64,000 nt of DNA. Origin: Pseudoteredinibacter isoporae_A (GTDB lineage Bacteria; Pseudomonadota; Gammaproteobacteria; Pseudomonadales; Cellvibrionaceae). A model generated the notes under the pieces. That model saw only the letters and a program-made list of their open reading frames with translations. It made no database searches and was not told the origin of the DNA. Shown here piece by piece: positions 1-8,400 of this stretch. The DNA is taken from assembly GCF_040372805.1 (NCBI RefSeq), contig NZ_BAABWJ010000002.1:355274-419273 (forward strand), given 5' to 3'. The translations under genes and the position numbers were made by a program. How positions within the stretch are numbered: position 1 is the first letter of the stretch; the number at the start of each line of letters is the position of its first letter.

Positions 1-1
1 T

Positions 2-283
2 AAACGAGTAATCGATGGGGAAAGTTTGAGCGCCTGTCTTGGGCAAACCAAGCTGTTTCCGATGTTAATGGTGCATATGTTAGCCAGTGGTGAAGCAAGT
101 GGAAGCCTGGATCAAATGCTTAAACAATCGGCAAAACAACAACAAAATGATCTCGCGGCTTTGGTGAGTACGGGGATTGCGCTGTTTGAGCCGCTAATGC
201 TCCTAGTGATGGGGGCGGTAGTTTTATTAATTGTATTAGCGATTCTGGTTCCTATCTTGTCGATGAATCAGTTGATTTCTTAA
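2..283 (+). CDS. gspF: T2SS inner-membrane platform protein GspF, C-terminal part
   Basis: The reading frame is open from the left edge, so only about the last 93 residues are seen. It starts with a segment reading KRVIDGESLS, followed by FPMLMVHMLASGEASGSLDQML, a pattern typical of the second GspF/PilC repeat (M..GE.SG.L). A final hydrophobic stretch (LMLLVMGAVVLLIVLAILVPIL) matches the last transmembrane helix of the family. GspF is the polytopic inner-membrane platform protein that links the GspE ATPase to pseudopilus assembly. The next gene, gspG, begins 10 bases after the stop. The true start lies outside the window. The order F-G-H-I-J-K-L-M downstream confirms the identity. Confidence 0.93.
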   Translation, partial: KRVIDGESLSACLGQTKLFPMLMVHMLASGEASGSLDQMLKQSAKQQQNDLAALVSTGIALFEPLMLLVMGAVVLLIVLAILVPILSMNQLIS

Positions 284-293
284 AGAGGTTCTT

Positions 294-737
294 ATGATTA
301 GAAGCAGGCATGCTGAGTTTAAAAAGCAGGTAGGCTTTACGCTTATCGAGGTGATGTTGGTTGTGGTCATTTTGGGGGTCCTAGCGACATTGGTTATCCC
401 GAATATGGTTGGCCAGGATGAACAGGCTCGAAAGGCTGCCGCTGCGTCTGATATTCGAGCCATTGCGACAGCGCTCGGAAACTACAGGCTAGATAATTTT
501 AGCTACCCGAGTACGGATCAGGGGCTCGCTGCGTTGGTAGAGCAACCGAGTGGCTTTCCTGAAGCGAAAAACTGGCGCCAAAAATACCTTCGTAAAGTGC
601 CTACTGATCCTTGGGGAAATGAGTACATTTATATCAGCCCAGGGGCTGAGGGAGACTTTGATTTGATTAGCTTCGGCAGAGATGGAAAAGCCGGCGGCGA
701 AGGGAATGATGCCGATATCAACTTTAATGAGTTGTAG
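294..737 (+). CDS. gspG: T2SS major pseudopilin GspG
   Basis: This is the 147-residue major pseudopilin that forms the periplasmic pseudopilus fibre. A prepilin peptidase site is seen near residue 14, after a short basic leader: G then FTLIEVMLVVVILGVLATLV, with Glu at mature position 5. The C-terminal half carries the family pattern TDQGL.AL, then DPWGN.Y.Y, SPG and a D/G-rich end (FGRDGKAGGEGNDADI), which in known GspG proteins forms the calcium site. An AGAGG-like ribosome site lies before the ATG. The gene overlaps gspH at its 3' end. Length and motifs match the family well. Confidence 0.96.
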   Translation: MIRSRHAEFKKQVGFTLIEVMLVVVILGVLATLVIPNMVGQDEQARKAAAASDIRAIATALGNYRLDNFSYPSTDQGLAALVEQPSGFPEAKNWRQKYLRKVPTDPWGNEYIYISPGAEGDFDLISFGRDGKAGGEGNDADINFNEL

Positions 738-1308
738 CCCTTCCAAATCTGCTTACAGTAAAGGCTTCACTTTATTGGAGCTGATGCTGGTTGTAAGCAT
801 TATTGCCACTTTGAGCTGGCTGACGGTTATTGCTATTCCGGATGGACAGCAAGCCAGAGTGGAAAATGCTGCCCAGCAGTTTCGTTTGCAACTTGAGTCT
901 CATCGGCGCACAGCAAGCATGAAAGGGCAAATGTTGGCAGTGGATTTTTTGGAAGAGGCCTATCAGTTTCTGATTTGGGATTATCGGCAGAGAGAGTGGT
1001 TGGCTTTTGAGCAGGCATCGAACCTTGGTGTAGACAGCCCTTCGGGCAAGGTGAGTCTAGGGCAGCGCGTTGAACTGCAAATTGAACAAGGGCTGGATTT
1101 TGGTGAAAGTACTTTCGCTGACCGACTCGCAAACCATATTGAGGAAGAAAGTGAGTCTTTGGAACCTAAATGGCAAGCGGACATTTTAATATTTCCAGAT
1201 GGTCGTATCAGTCAATTTAGTGTGATTTTTGGTTCTGAAAAAAGTGAGTTGTCGGTTCGTGTACTCGGGAGGGCGTATGGAAAGGTCAAAGTGCAAAACC
1301 TTCTCTGA
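727..1308 (+). CDS. gspH: T2SS minor pseudopilin GspH
   Basis: This is a minor pseudopilin of about 194 residues, with a 13-residue leader ending in G before FTLLELMLVVSIIATLSWL (Glu at mature position 5). The frame is open further upstream, with ATG codons at 682, 706 and 709. I prefer 727 because it gives a normal leader length and a short overlap (11 bases) with gspG. 706 and 709 lie too close to the AAGGGA at 700-705. The globular domain is poorly conserved, as usual for GspH. Assignment to GspH rather than another minor pseudopilin rests on its place between gspG and gspI. Confidence 0.88.
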   Translation: MSCSPSKSAYSKGFTLLELMLVVSIIATLSWLTVIAIPDGQQARVENAAQQFRLQLESHRRTASMKGQMLAVDFLEEAYQFLIWDYRQREWLAFEQASNLGVDSPSGKVSLGQRVELQIEQGLDFGESTFADRLANHIEEESESLEPKWQADILIFPDGRISQFSVIFGSEKSELSVRVLGRAYGKVKVQNLL

Positions 1309-1660
1309 GGGATTCACCTTGTTGGAAGTTATGGTCGCTCTGGCCGTATTTTCTTTATCAGCTATTGCCTTAACGGTACAGCTAGAAACGAGTAATCATC
1401 TCCGATTCAGTATCATTGAAAGAGAGCAAGCTTTGTGGCTTGCGCAGGCAGAATTAAGTTATCTCTCTCAATCTGAGAAAGCCCGATCGAAATTGCCTCA
1501 GCGTAAGGATTTGATTTTCGGGGGGCGGGACTGGCTTATTTCCAGTGAAAGGGAAGCTCAAAAAACCTATGGGGTTAGCAGGTTAGTTGTTAGCATTTTT
1601 CTTGTCGGTAGTGAGGATAAACCTGTATTTACGATGGAAAGATACGTTAGGGACAAATGA
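1277..1660 (+). CDS. gspI: T2SS minor pseudopilin GspI
   Basis: This is a minor pseudopilin of about 127 residues that joins GspJ and GspK at the pseudopilus tip. The prepilin motif EGFTLLEVMVALAVFSLSAI follows a leader of about a dozen residues. The next segment (ALTVQLE, then EREQALWLAQAEL) fits the GspI pattern in which A.W.A..EL follows the N-terminal helix. I place the start at the ATG at 1277, preceded by GGGAGGG at 1268-1273; the frame stays open upstream to a TTG at 1229. It overlaps the end of gspH by 32 bases and shares an ATGA stop/start with gspJ. Confidence 0.9.
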   Translation: MERSKCKTFSEGFTLLEVMVALAVFSLSAIALTVQLETSNHLRFSIIEREQALWLAQAELSYLSQSEKARSKLPQRKDLIFGGRDWLISSEREAQKTYGVSRLVVSIFLVGSEDKPVFTMERYVRDK

Positions 1661-2373
1661 TCAATCAGTCGCATCATCATAACCGGGAGTCGGGTTTCAC
1701 ATTGATGGAGCTGCTGTTGGCTATTGGGATTTTTTCGGTGATCAGCGTCGGGGCTTTTCGATTGATAGACGATAGCCTTAGAAATATCCGGCAAGCTGAT
1801 CAGCGATATGAGCGTTTCTCCCATCTTTCCTTGTGCCTGGATTTGTTTGAGCAGAGCCTTCTGCAAGCGGTTGCCCGGCCTGTTAGAGAGGAGTATGGGG
1901 ATCTTCGCGAGGCATTTACCGGTGATAGTCAGAGTGTCGAATTTACCCACTTTGGTTGGGGTAACCCGATTTCAAGTTGGCAGGGTGATTTAAAGCGCAG
2001 CCGTTTTGAAACGGCACTGATTCAAGATGACGAGGGGATGCGAGATGTTTGGAAGCTAAAACAATGGCCGGTGTTGGATAGGGCATATGACAGCGAAGCT
2101 GACACGATTGTCTCCTGCGAATTTGAACAGGTAGAACTGAGGTATGCAGGAAAGATCGATGATTGGTATAACAGTTGGCCGGTGAGCGATGTGAATAACA
2201 GTAAGTCGAGAATGCCTGTCGCCGTTGAGTTGACTGTGAGTGTGCAAGGTTTTGGCGAAATTCAGCGATTTTTTACCGTCGGAGGGCAATATCGTGAAAG
2301 GAAGGTTGAGAAACCGCGAGTGAACGCCAACGAGAGCAAGCTTGAGGAAAAAGCAATAGGTACTCGAAAATGA
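1657..2373 (+). CDS. gspJ: T2SS minor pseudopilin GspJ
   Basis: This 238-residue minor pseudopilin has the processing motif ESGFTLMELLLAIGIFSVIS after a 12-residue leader that contains a His run (residues 6-8). The body keeps the GspJ pattern: a long N-terminal helix, RPVREEYGD, then F...G..NP. GspJ is part of the I-J-K tip complex that primes pseudopilus assembly. It is coupled to gspI and gspK by 4-base ATGA overlaps on both sides, so the three are probably translated in step. The C-terminal tail (about residues 215-238) is charged and likely disordered. Confidence 0.93.
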   Translation: MINQSHHHNRESGFTLMELLLAIGIFSVISVGAFRLIDDSLRNIRQADQRYERFSHLSLCLDLFEQSLLQAVARPVREEYGDLREAFTGDSQSVEFTHFGWGNPISSWQGDLKRSRFETALIQDDEGMRDVWKLKQWPVLDRAYDSEADTIVSCEFEQVELRYAGKIDDWYNSWPVSDVNNSKSRMPVAVELTVSVQGFGEIQRFFTVGGQYRERKVEKPRVNANESKLEEKAIGTRK

Positions 2374-3503
2374 GTACTAGCATCAATCAAGGTGGATCCT
2401 ATCGTCAAGCTGGTGTTGCTCTGATTTCAATGTTATTGGTGCTGGCTATTGTGACTGCTCTTTGCGCGCAAATGTTGATGAAAAATCGACTCGAACTGAA
2501 GCGCTCAGAGGCTCTGATACGAACAGCTCAGGCGCAACAAATGGTGTTTTCTGGGTTGGCATATGGTGAGGTTCTGGTGTTGCAATACACAGAGGAAGAT
2601 CCTAAGCCTAGCTCCGGGGAGCAACCGGCCGAAACCGCATTGCATGAGGATATGGAGTGGGGCATCAGTGCGCGGAGTTTATCTCATTTGCTGATTCGAG
2701 GTGGTGAACCACTTTTGGAATCAGATGGCGAAGAAGCAACGCCTATAGTTGCCGGGCCTTACTGGCCTTTTTCTGGGGATGCTGAAGACTTTTCCATCCT
2801 GATTGAGGATGAGCAAGGAAAGTTTAATCTAAACAATTTGGTCGATTCGAAGGGTAGGGTTAATGAAGTCCAGTTAAAGATTTTGCAACGGATGTTGTTA
2901 GCTTTGGAAATTGAACCTGAGCTGGCACTTTATATCGCGGACTGGATAGATCAGGATAGAACCCCTATTGCCTATAACTCTGAAGATTTTGCTTATCTTC
3001 AGCGGCCTGTAGCGTATCGAACAGCAAATCGCCCTGTACGGTATTGGAAAGAAATTATATCCGTTACTGGTATTGATCAGGAGATGCTCGAAAAACTACA
3101 GGCTTATGTTACTGCAATACCTGGATCAAGTCAGGTTAACGTTAACTCAGCGTCCCCTTTGCTATTGGAAGCGATGATTCCAGGATTGGATGGAGAGGCA
3201 ATAGTCGAGTCTCGAGATGCAAAAGGTGGGTATTCTTCGGTCACAGAATTTAGCAAATCAACATTAACCGCGGGTTTGAAGATGGATGCAAATTTATTTT
3301 CAGTGAAAGGTGCCTTCTATGCTATTACCGCTTATTGCCGTTTTGATAGGTTTGAATCTAGTTGGCAGATGTTGATGGAGCGTGTAGAGGCGAAAAACAA
3401 TAATAGAGAACCTCAGATTCATGTTCTCTGGAAAAGGCGATTGCCGTTTTGGGAATTAGGTTTGACAAAAAAACACAGAATTGTTGATTTAGAAAATGAG
3501 TGA
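2370..3503 (+). CDS. gspK: T2SS minor pseudopilin GspK
   Basis: This is a 377-residue atypical pseudopilin, the large tip subunit. The N-terminal segment QAGVALISMLLVLAIVTAL has the prepilin cleavage Gly, but Ser instead of Glu at mature position 5; this is the known hallmark of GspK. The globular part contains the family features EDEQGKFNLNNLV, ALYIADWIDQD and a helix-hairpin-helix-like stretch with VNVNSASPLLLEAMIPGL. It overlaps gspJ by 4 bases and gspL by 8. Length and motifs agree with the family. Confidence 0.95.
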   Translation: MSTSINQGGSYRQAGVALISMLLVLAIVTALCAQMLMKNRLELKRSEALIRTAQAQQMVFSGLAYGEVLVLQYTEEDPKPSSGEQPAETALHEDMEWGISARSLSHLLIRGGEPLLESDGEEATPIVAGPYWPFSGDAEDFSILIEDEQGKFNLNNLVDSKGRVNEVQLKILQRMLLALEIEPELALYIADWIDQDRTPIAYNSEDFAYLQRPVAYRTANRPVRYWKEIISVTGIDQEMLEKLQAYVTAIPGSSQVNVNSASPLLLEAMIPGLDGEAIVESRDAKGGYSSVTEFSKSTLTAGLKMDANLFSVKGAFYAITAYCRFDRFESSWQMLMERVEAKNNNREPQIHVLWKRRLPFWELGLTKKHRIVDLENE

Positions 3504-4620
3504 TGATCAATATATAGTTTATTGGAACCTTTCTGAAGTAGACGATCCGCTTTGTTGGGTTTGTCGAGATCATCAGTGCGCACTTCTGAATTCATTGCCA
3601 GAGTCCGCCACAGACTGTGTCATTGTTTTTCCGAGTGTTGCTGTTTCTAATCAAATTGTTTCCATATCAGTGAAACAATTGAAATCAATGCATCGCGCAT
3701 TTCCCTATATTCTCGAAGATGAGCTTCTGGAGTCAGTTGATTCGATGCATCATGTTTATGCGTTGAAAAAAAAGCTGGACGGGGAAGCCATCATTCAGAG
3801 TATTTCGCTTTCCGTCGAGTTAATGGAAAATGTGACCGATTTTTGTGAGCGAAACAATGTGCAAGCTAGTGCAATCTATGTCGATGCCGATCTCATTGAA
3901 TGTCCTGAGGATGGGCAGGTGAATATCTTGTCTACGCCAGCAGGAGTGAGTGCTCGATTACCTGATGGGAGTTTTATCGCGTCGGAATTACTTGTGTCGC
4001 CTGACCTGAATGGTTTGCTTCGAAGAGACCTGCTGGGTGCAGCAGACAATGAATCATGTTTGAGTTATTTCTCCCGTCGTTTGGCGGAGGAACATGGGGC
4101 TCAAAACTTGCTTCAAGGAGTTTACTCTTCGAAAAACGATAAAAAAGAATGGAAGATAGGCTTTAAATTGGGTGCTGGTCTGGTGGTATTGGCCCTTCTA
4201 TTTCAGTTGATTTACTGGCAGGTGGGTGCGTATGTCTTTAGTGAGCGAGCTGAGGCTCGATTGGAACATGCCCGAAGTGAATATCGACGTATTTTCCCCG
4301 GGGATGAAAAAATAATTGATGTTCGAAAACAGGCGTCAGGGCATTTGAAGCGAGCGACTCGATCTGGTGGAAATGTTGTATTGCTGGATCTTATTTCTGT
4401 GCTTTCTGAAGTTGCTGGTAGTAGTGGTTTTACACTGCTATTACAGTCTATTCGGTACGATCAGGCGTCCGGCGATACGGTTATGGTTTTGCATTTGGAG
4501 AGCGTTAGTCGTGCGGAGAAGCTTACGCAGATTTTGACGGAACGTGGCATTGCATCGAGTCTTGGGCAAGTTCGCACGGAAGGGGATGGCGTTGTTGCTC
4601 GATTGAGAATCAAATCATAG
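3496..4620 (+). CDS. gspL: T2SS assembly protein GspL
   Basis: This is a 374-residue bitopic inner-membrane protein that recruits the GspE ATPase to the platform. The N-terminal ~220 residues form the cytoplasmic actin-like domain (FPYILEDELLESVD matches the family's YxLED block). A single transmembrane helix lies near residues 224-246 (GAGLVVLALLFQLIYWQVGA). The periplasmic part ends in a ferredoxin-like domain. The start overlaps the end of gspK. Gene order and the membrane layout make GspL the clear choice. Confidence 0.92.
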   Translation: MSDDQYIVYWNLSEVDDPLCWVCRDHQCALLNSLPESATDCVIVFPSVAVSNQIVSISVKQLKSMHRAFPYILEDELLESVDSMHHVYALKKKLDGEAIIQSISLSVELMENVTDFCERNNVQASAIYVDADLIECPEDGQVNILSTPAGVSARLPDGSFIASELLVSPDLNGLLRRDLLGAADNESCLSYFSRRLAEEHGAQNLLQGVYSSKNDKKEWKIGFKLGAGLVVLALLFQLIYWQVGAYVFSERAEARLEHARSEYRRIFPGDEKIIDVRKQASGHLKRATRSGGNVVLLDLISVLSEVAGSSGFTLLLQSIRYDQASGDTVMVLHLESVSRAEKLTQILTERGIASSLGQVRTEGDGVVARLRIKS

Positions 4621-4630
4621 GAATGTACAT

Positions 4631-5116
4631 ATGTGGGCTACGTTAACAGGAAAGTTTCAAGCGCTTTCACCGAGAGATCGGCGGGCGGCTATTATTGCCG
4701 CGCTGGTTTTAGTTCTTGCGTTGATATACTCCAAAATTATGTTACCAAGCTATCAGCACTATGTTTCACAAAAAAGAAATTATCAGGACCAGTTAGCCCT
4801 TAACTCTTGGTTGGCTGAGAATCGTCAAGCCCTTGAGCAGGTTTCTTTGTCCGGGAAAGCCAAAAGTAATCGCACGGGAAAGTCTGCAGCATTGAGTACT
4901 ATATCAGAGAGCGCTAAACAAGCGGGGATCGAGTTAAATCGTATCGAACCTCATGCCGAACGCGTAATTGTCGCAATTGACAAAGTATCTTTCACTGATT
5001 TGCTTGAGTGGCTTCAGGTGCTTTCGGTACGGCATGGTGTCCGTATTTCTGAAGCTTCCATCAATCGTGTTGATGAGAATTTAGCTTCGGCTCGTCTAGC
5101 TCTGAATGCGAGCTAG
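4631..5116 (+). CDS. gspM: T2SS assembly protein GspM
   Basis: This is a 161-residue small bitopic protein and GspL's partner. It has a short cytoplasmic start containing SPRDRRA, typical of GspM, then a transmembrane helix near residues 20-38 (IIAALVLVLALIYSKIML), a coiled-coil-like segment and a small ferredoxin-like periplasmic domain. It starts 10 bases after gspL. It is the last gsp gene here: no gspN follows, unlike in several Gammaproteobacteria where gspN comes next. No convincing intrinsic terminator is seen in the 284 bases after it. Confidence 0.93.
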   Translation: MWATLTGKFQALSPRDRRAAIIAALVLVLALIYSKIMLPSYQHYVSQKRNYQDQLALNSWLAENRQALEQVSLSGKAKSNRTGKSAALSTISESAKQAGIELNRIEPHAERVIVAIDKVSFTDLLEWLQVLSVRHGVRISEASINRVDENLASARLALNAS

Positions 5117-5251
5117 GCTGGTACTTTTAATGAATTGATGTTTGATTTGCGGGTTCATTCCTTTGTAGCAATTAATAAAAACATTACTGGCTAAATGTTG
5201 GTCGTTTAGGCTGACTAAGAACAAAAGAATGATAAACAGTTACGTCTTCTC

Positions 5252-5281
5252 TTGACCGAGTCTTGAGCAATACGTAATAAT
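5252..5281 (+). promoter_or_regulatory. Candidate sigma-70-type promoter for the giant-protein operon
   Basis: TTGACC at 5252-5257 (5 of 6 to the -35 consensus) and AATAAT at 5276-5281 (5 of 6 to the -10 consensus) are separated by 18 bases. Transcription would start near 5288, giving a leader of about 110 bases before the GTG at 5401. It is the best promoter-like sequence I see in the gap between gspM and the giant gene. Because no terminator separates the two groups, read-through from the gsp operon is also possible. Confidence 0.5.
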
Positions 5282-5300
5282 CCCGCCTCGTTGGATTTTG

Positions 5301-5338
5301 AGCCACAGGGTGGCGTACAGTTTTTAAACTGTGCGGCT
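5301..5338 (+). promoter_or_regulatory. Structured 5' leader with two adjacent hairpins
   Basis: Two perfect inverted repeats lie side by side about 13-45 bases after the predicted transcription start: GCCAC-AGG-GTGGC (5302-5314) and ACAGTTT-TT-AAACTGT (5317-5332). AGCC at 5301-5304 could instead pair with GGCT at 5335-5338 and enclose both. The second dyad has a 2-base centre and would also suit a protein-binding operator. Neither is followed by a clean U-tract like a terminator. The ribosome site AAGGTGGAG (5390-5398) comes later, just before the GTG start. The role is unknown; an antitermination or attenuation element for the very long operon is possible. Confidence 0.4.
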
Positions 5339-5400
5339 TAGGGTTGGGCAGTGAAGTGGGTGTGCATAGCCTGCTTGATATGGAAATTTAAGGTGGAGCA

Positions 5401-8400
5401 GTGCAATCTCTTTATGGAAAAATAAGTGCAGTTCTTGTACTTCTTCTCTCATGCCTATTACCTCAAACTTCATTTGCGATCACCGCGGATTTCCTGGCTC
5501 GTAGCCAGCTTAGCCCAGGAGCTGGACGAATAAGTTACCGATTTGCCCTTGATCAGTGCGATAATTTGGCGCACGCGCAGTTTACTGCAGGTTCATTCCA
5601 GCAAACGGTTGGTGTTAGTGATTTTTCGCCTCTTTCAGGTGAAATGAGCTGTTATTATGACTTCGAAGCTGAAGGCTCCGGCAATACGAGTCCAAGTGTG
5701 GTACTTAGCTATCACGATGGCGGTAGTCATAACTATGCAGAGAATTTTAGTTACGAGCAGACTGCTCCAAGCCTGGAGTTGGTTTCTATCTCCGTTGCCG
5801 ATGTCGAAGGTGGGAATCAGTTGGTTGTTCAGGTCCGTGCCGAAGACGATACGGATTTACGTTATGTTGAATTCAATGTAGATGGTCTGCGCGCTTCCGA
5901 GCTGAGAGCCAACGGCGGCATTATTTCCAAAGCTCGGGAAAAAGCCTTTGCTCGCAGTGGCAATATGCGCCTCAGCTTTCCGGCAATTTCTTCGGGTCTC
6001 TATACTGCCCTGATTCCGTTCAGCACCCCGTTATCTCTGGATGAAATTAACCGCGATGGGGTAGTTTTGTTGTCGGCGTATGCGAGTGATGCGTCCGGCA
6101 ATCAAAGCAGCATTTCCTCTGTTGAATTTACTGGTGAGAAAATCAGTGAAAAGCCCCTGTCTATGTCGGTGGCGCCAAGCTCAATCACTTTTGGGAATAT
6201 TCTGGAATCTTTGCTGATTGTGCCCAGTGTACAGTTTGAATTTCGCGGGCTCACACCATTAAGCGGCGAGGGCACAGGGGTGACCTATCGCTCCTCCAGA
6301 CCGGACCTGGTGTCGGTGACTCCTGGTGGGGTTGTTTATCCATTAGCCGAAACTCGAGGGCAGGCAGTAAGTATTTCGGTGGCCTATCCCGGGTTGGACA
6401 CTCAAGAAATCCCTGTTGTGGTGGAGTTTACCAAGCAGGCACAAAACCTTGAGGTAGATGGTCTCGACGCTTCAAACAAGTTTGTACTGCCAAGTTTGAA
6501 CACGGAACATCCACCATTGAGTGTTTATTTGGTGTTTGATGATGGTTCAAAAACCCTGTTGAACGAGCAGCTCAATCTCGAATACAGCGTGTCCAATGAA
6601 GATTCCAACCTGCTCTCTGTTGGTGATGATGGCAGTTTGACGGCCCATGCCGTGATTGATGAAAGCACACCCGTGAATATTCGTGTGCGTGTCGTCCAGG
6701 AGCCGAGTGTACAAGCTGATTTTTTTATTGCTGCGGTTGATGCGGCGCCAAGTGTAGATTTTGAATTGCCGGATGAAGTGGCCGTTGATTCTGAGTTGCT
6801 GCTGGATGCAAAAGCCGAAGATGATGTGTCGATCGCATCAGTTCGCTATCTGGTAAATGGTCTGCAGGTCGGAGAGCGTGTTGAAGCTCCGTTCAGCATG
6901 AATCTTTTGATATCGCAGGATTTGGGCAATCAGGCGGTAGAATTTCAGGCCATCGCCACTGATAGTCTTGGTCAGGAAACTTTTTCTCCGGTGAGGTCGG
7001 TTAATGTCCGTGACGTTTCCACGCTGGACGTCCCAACCCTGAACTTCAGCAGGCCTGCACCTAATCAACTGGTCGTAGCTGAAACCAGTATCATCATCCA
7101 GGCTGAACGAGATATGGGGTCAAGCTTCGTTGCTGGGCGGGATTACCAATCCGAAATTAAATATGTAGAATTCACTCTGGATGGCTCTGTCGTTTCCGTA
7201 TCTCATTTCCCTCTGTATGAAACCCGAAAGGTTGGATTTGAGGATCACACCTTTGAGTTATGGCGGTCTGTAGTTAGCGTTGGGCGTATTGCTGTAGAGC
7301 AGACAAGTTTGAGTGTGGCAGCGACTGTCTATGGCAGAAATAACGGCATTAGTAATGTCAGCGGTCAGCTCATTAAGGTTGTTCAGAACGAAAAGCCTTC
7401 TATCCGTTTCACTGGCCTGCAAAACGATAATTCTGTAGCTCGCGGTCAAAAACTGGACCTTCCGATTGTATTGGTCGACGATACCCTGCATCTTGGTGCA
7501 AAGTTGGATTTGTTGGCTAACGGCGAAGTTGTCGCAAGTTATGAAATACCTGAAGAGATTTTGGCTGATGCGAACACTTCTACAAACCGAGAACTTACAG
7601 AGACTCTCGAATATCAGGTAAGTAGCAGCGCGGATTTCGATCAGCTTTCGCTGAAGCTAAGGGCAGTGGATTTTCACGGCCTTATTTCCGAGTCGGAAGA
7701 GCTTCGCCTACAGTTGAGTGCCGACCAAGCGCCCACTGTTGCAATTAGCTTTCCTGATGCATCCAGCACAGTTGTAGCTGGCTCTGTTGTGGAATTACGT
7801 GCGAACGCTGAAGATGATATCTCAATTGCAAGGGTCGATTTCTACGTCAACGATCAGTTGGTGGGAAGCGACGTTAGCGCGCCTTATAGCTTCAACTACC
7901 AAACTCCAAAGGAAATTCAGGCTAATCAGCTGCTGAACATTAAAGCGATTGCTACTGACAGTATAGGGCAGGCCGCTGAAAGTGCCGTGGTTACTGTAAC
8001 ATTGGGCTTTGATGAAGATGCTCCTGTTATCAACATTGTTGCGCCCGAGATTACCGGCAATACCAATGGCCAGGCGGTGGCGGACGTAGTCGAGGGCACT
8101 AATTTTCTACTGAAAGCTGCCGGATTCGACAATGTATCCGTCCGAAGTGTTCTGTTGCGGGGAGTTATCAAGTCTAATGGTAGCTATATCGTTACCGGTA
8201 ATTTGGAAGATGAGCTTAGTGGCGATGATTTTGTTCTTCAGCTCGCCTCAGAAAACGCTAAAAACTTTTCAGCAGCTCAGATTGTAAAAACACCTGATAT
8301 TGATTCCGGCACCAACGAATACGCCATTGAAATTGAAGTGGTAGATTTTCAAGGTAATCGCAGTACTGCTGCGATTATTATTCGTGTAGTAGGGGATGCA

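Noticed and set aside
682..726. Longer N-terminus for gspH from ATG 682
   Set aside because: It would give a 28-residue leader and a 56-base overlap with gspG. A 13-residue leader from 727 is normal for pseudopilins.
5191..5209. A terminator after gspM (CTAAA ... TTTAG inverted repeat)
   Set aside because: The stem is only five A/T-rich pairs with a 9-base loop and no T-tract, too weak to call.
5301..5345. ops/JUMPstart element for RfaH, or a GEMM-type cyclic-di-GMP riboswitch
   Set aside because: The ops core GGCGGTAG is not matched closely, and the conserved GEMM blocks are missing. Only the hairpins themselves can be supported.
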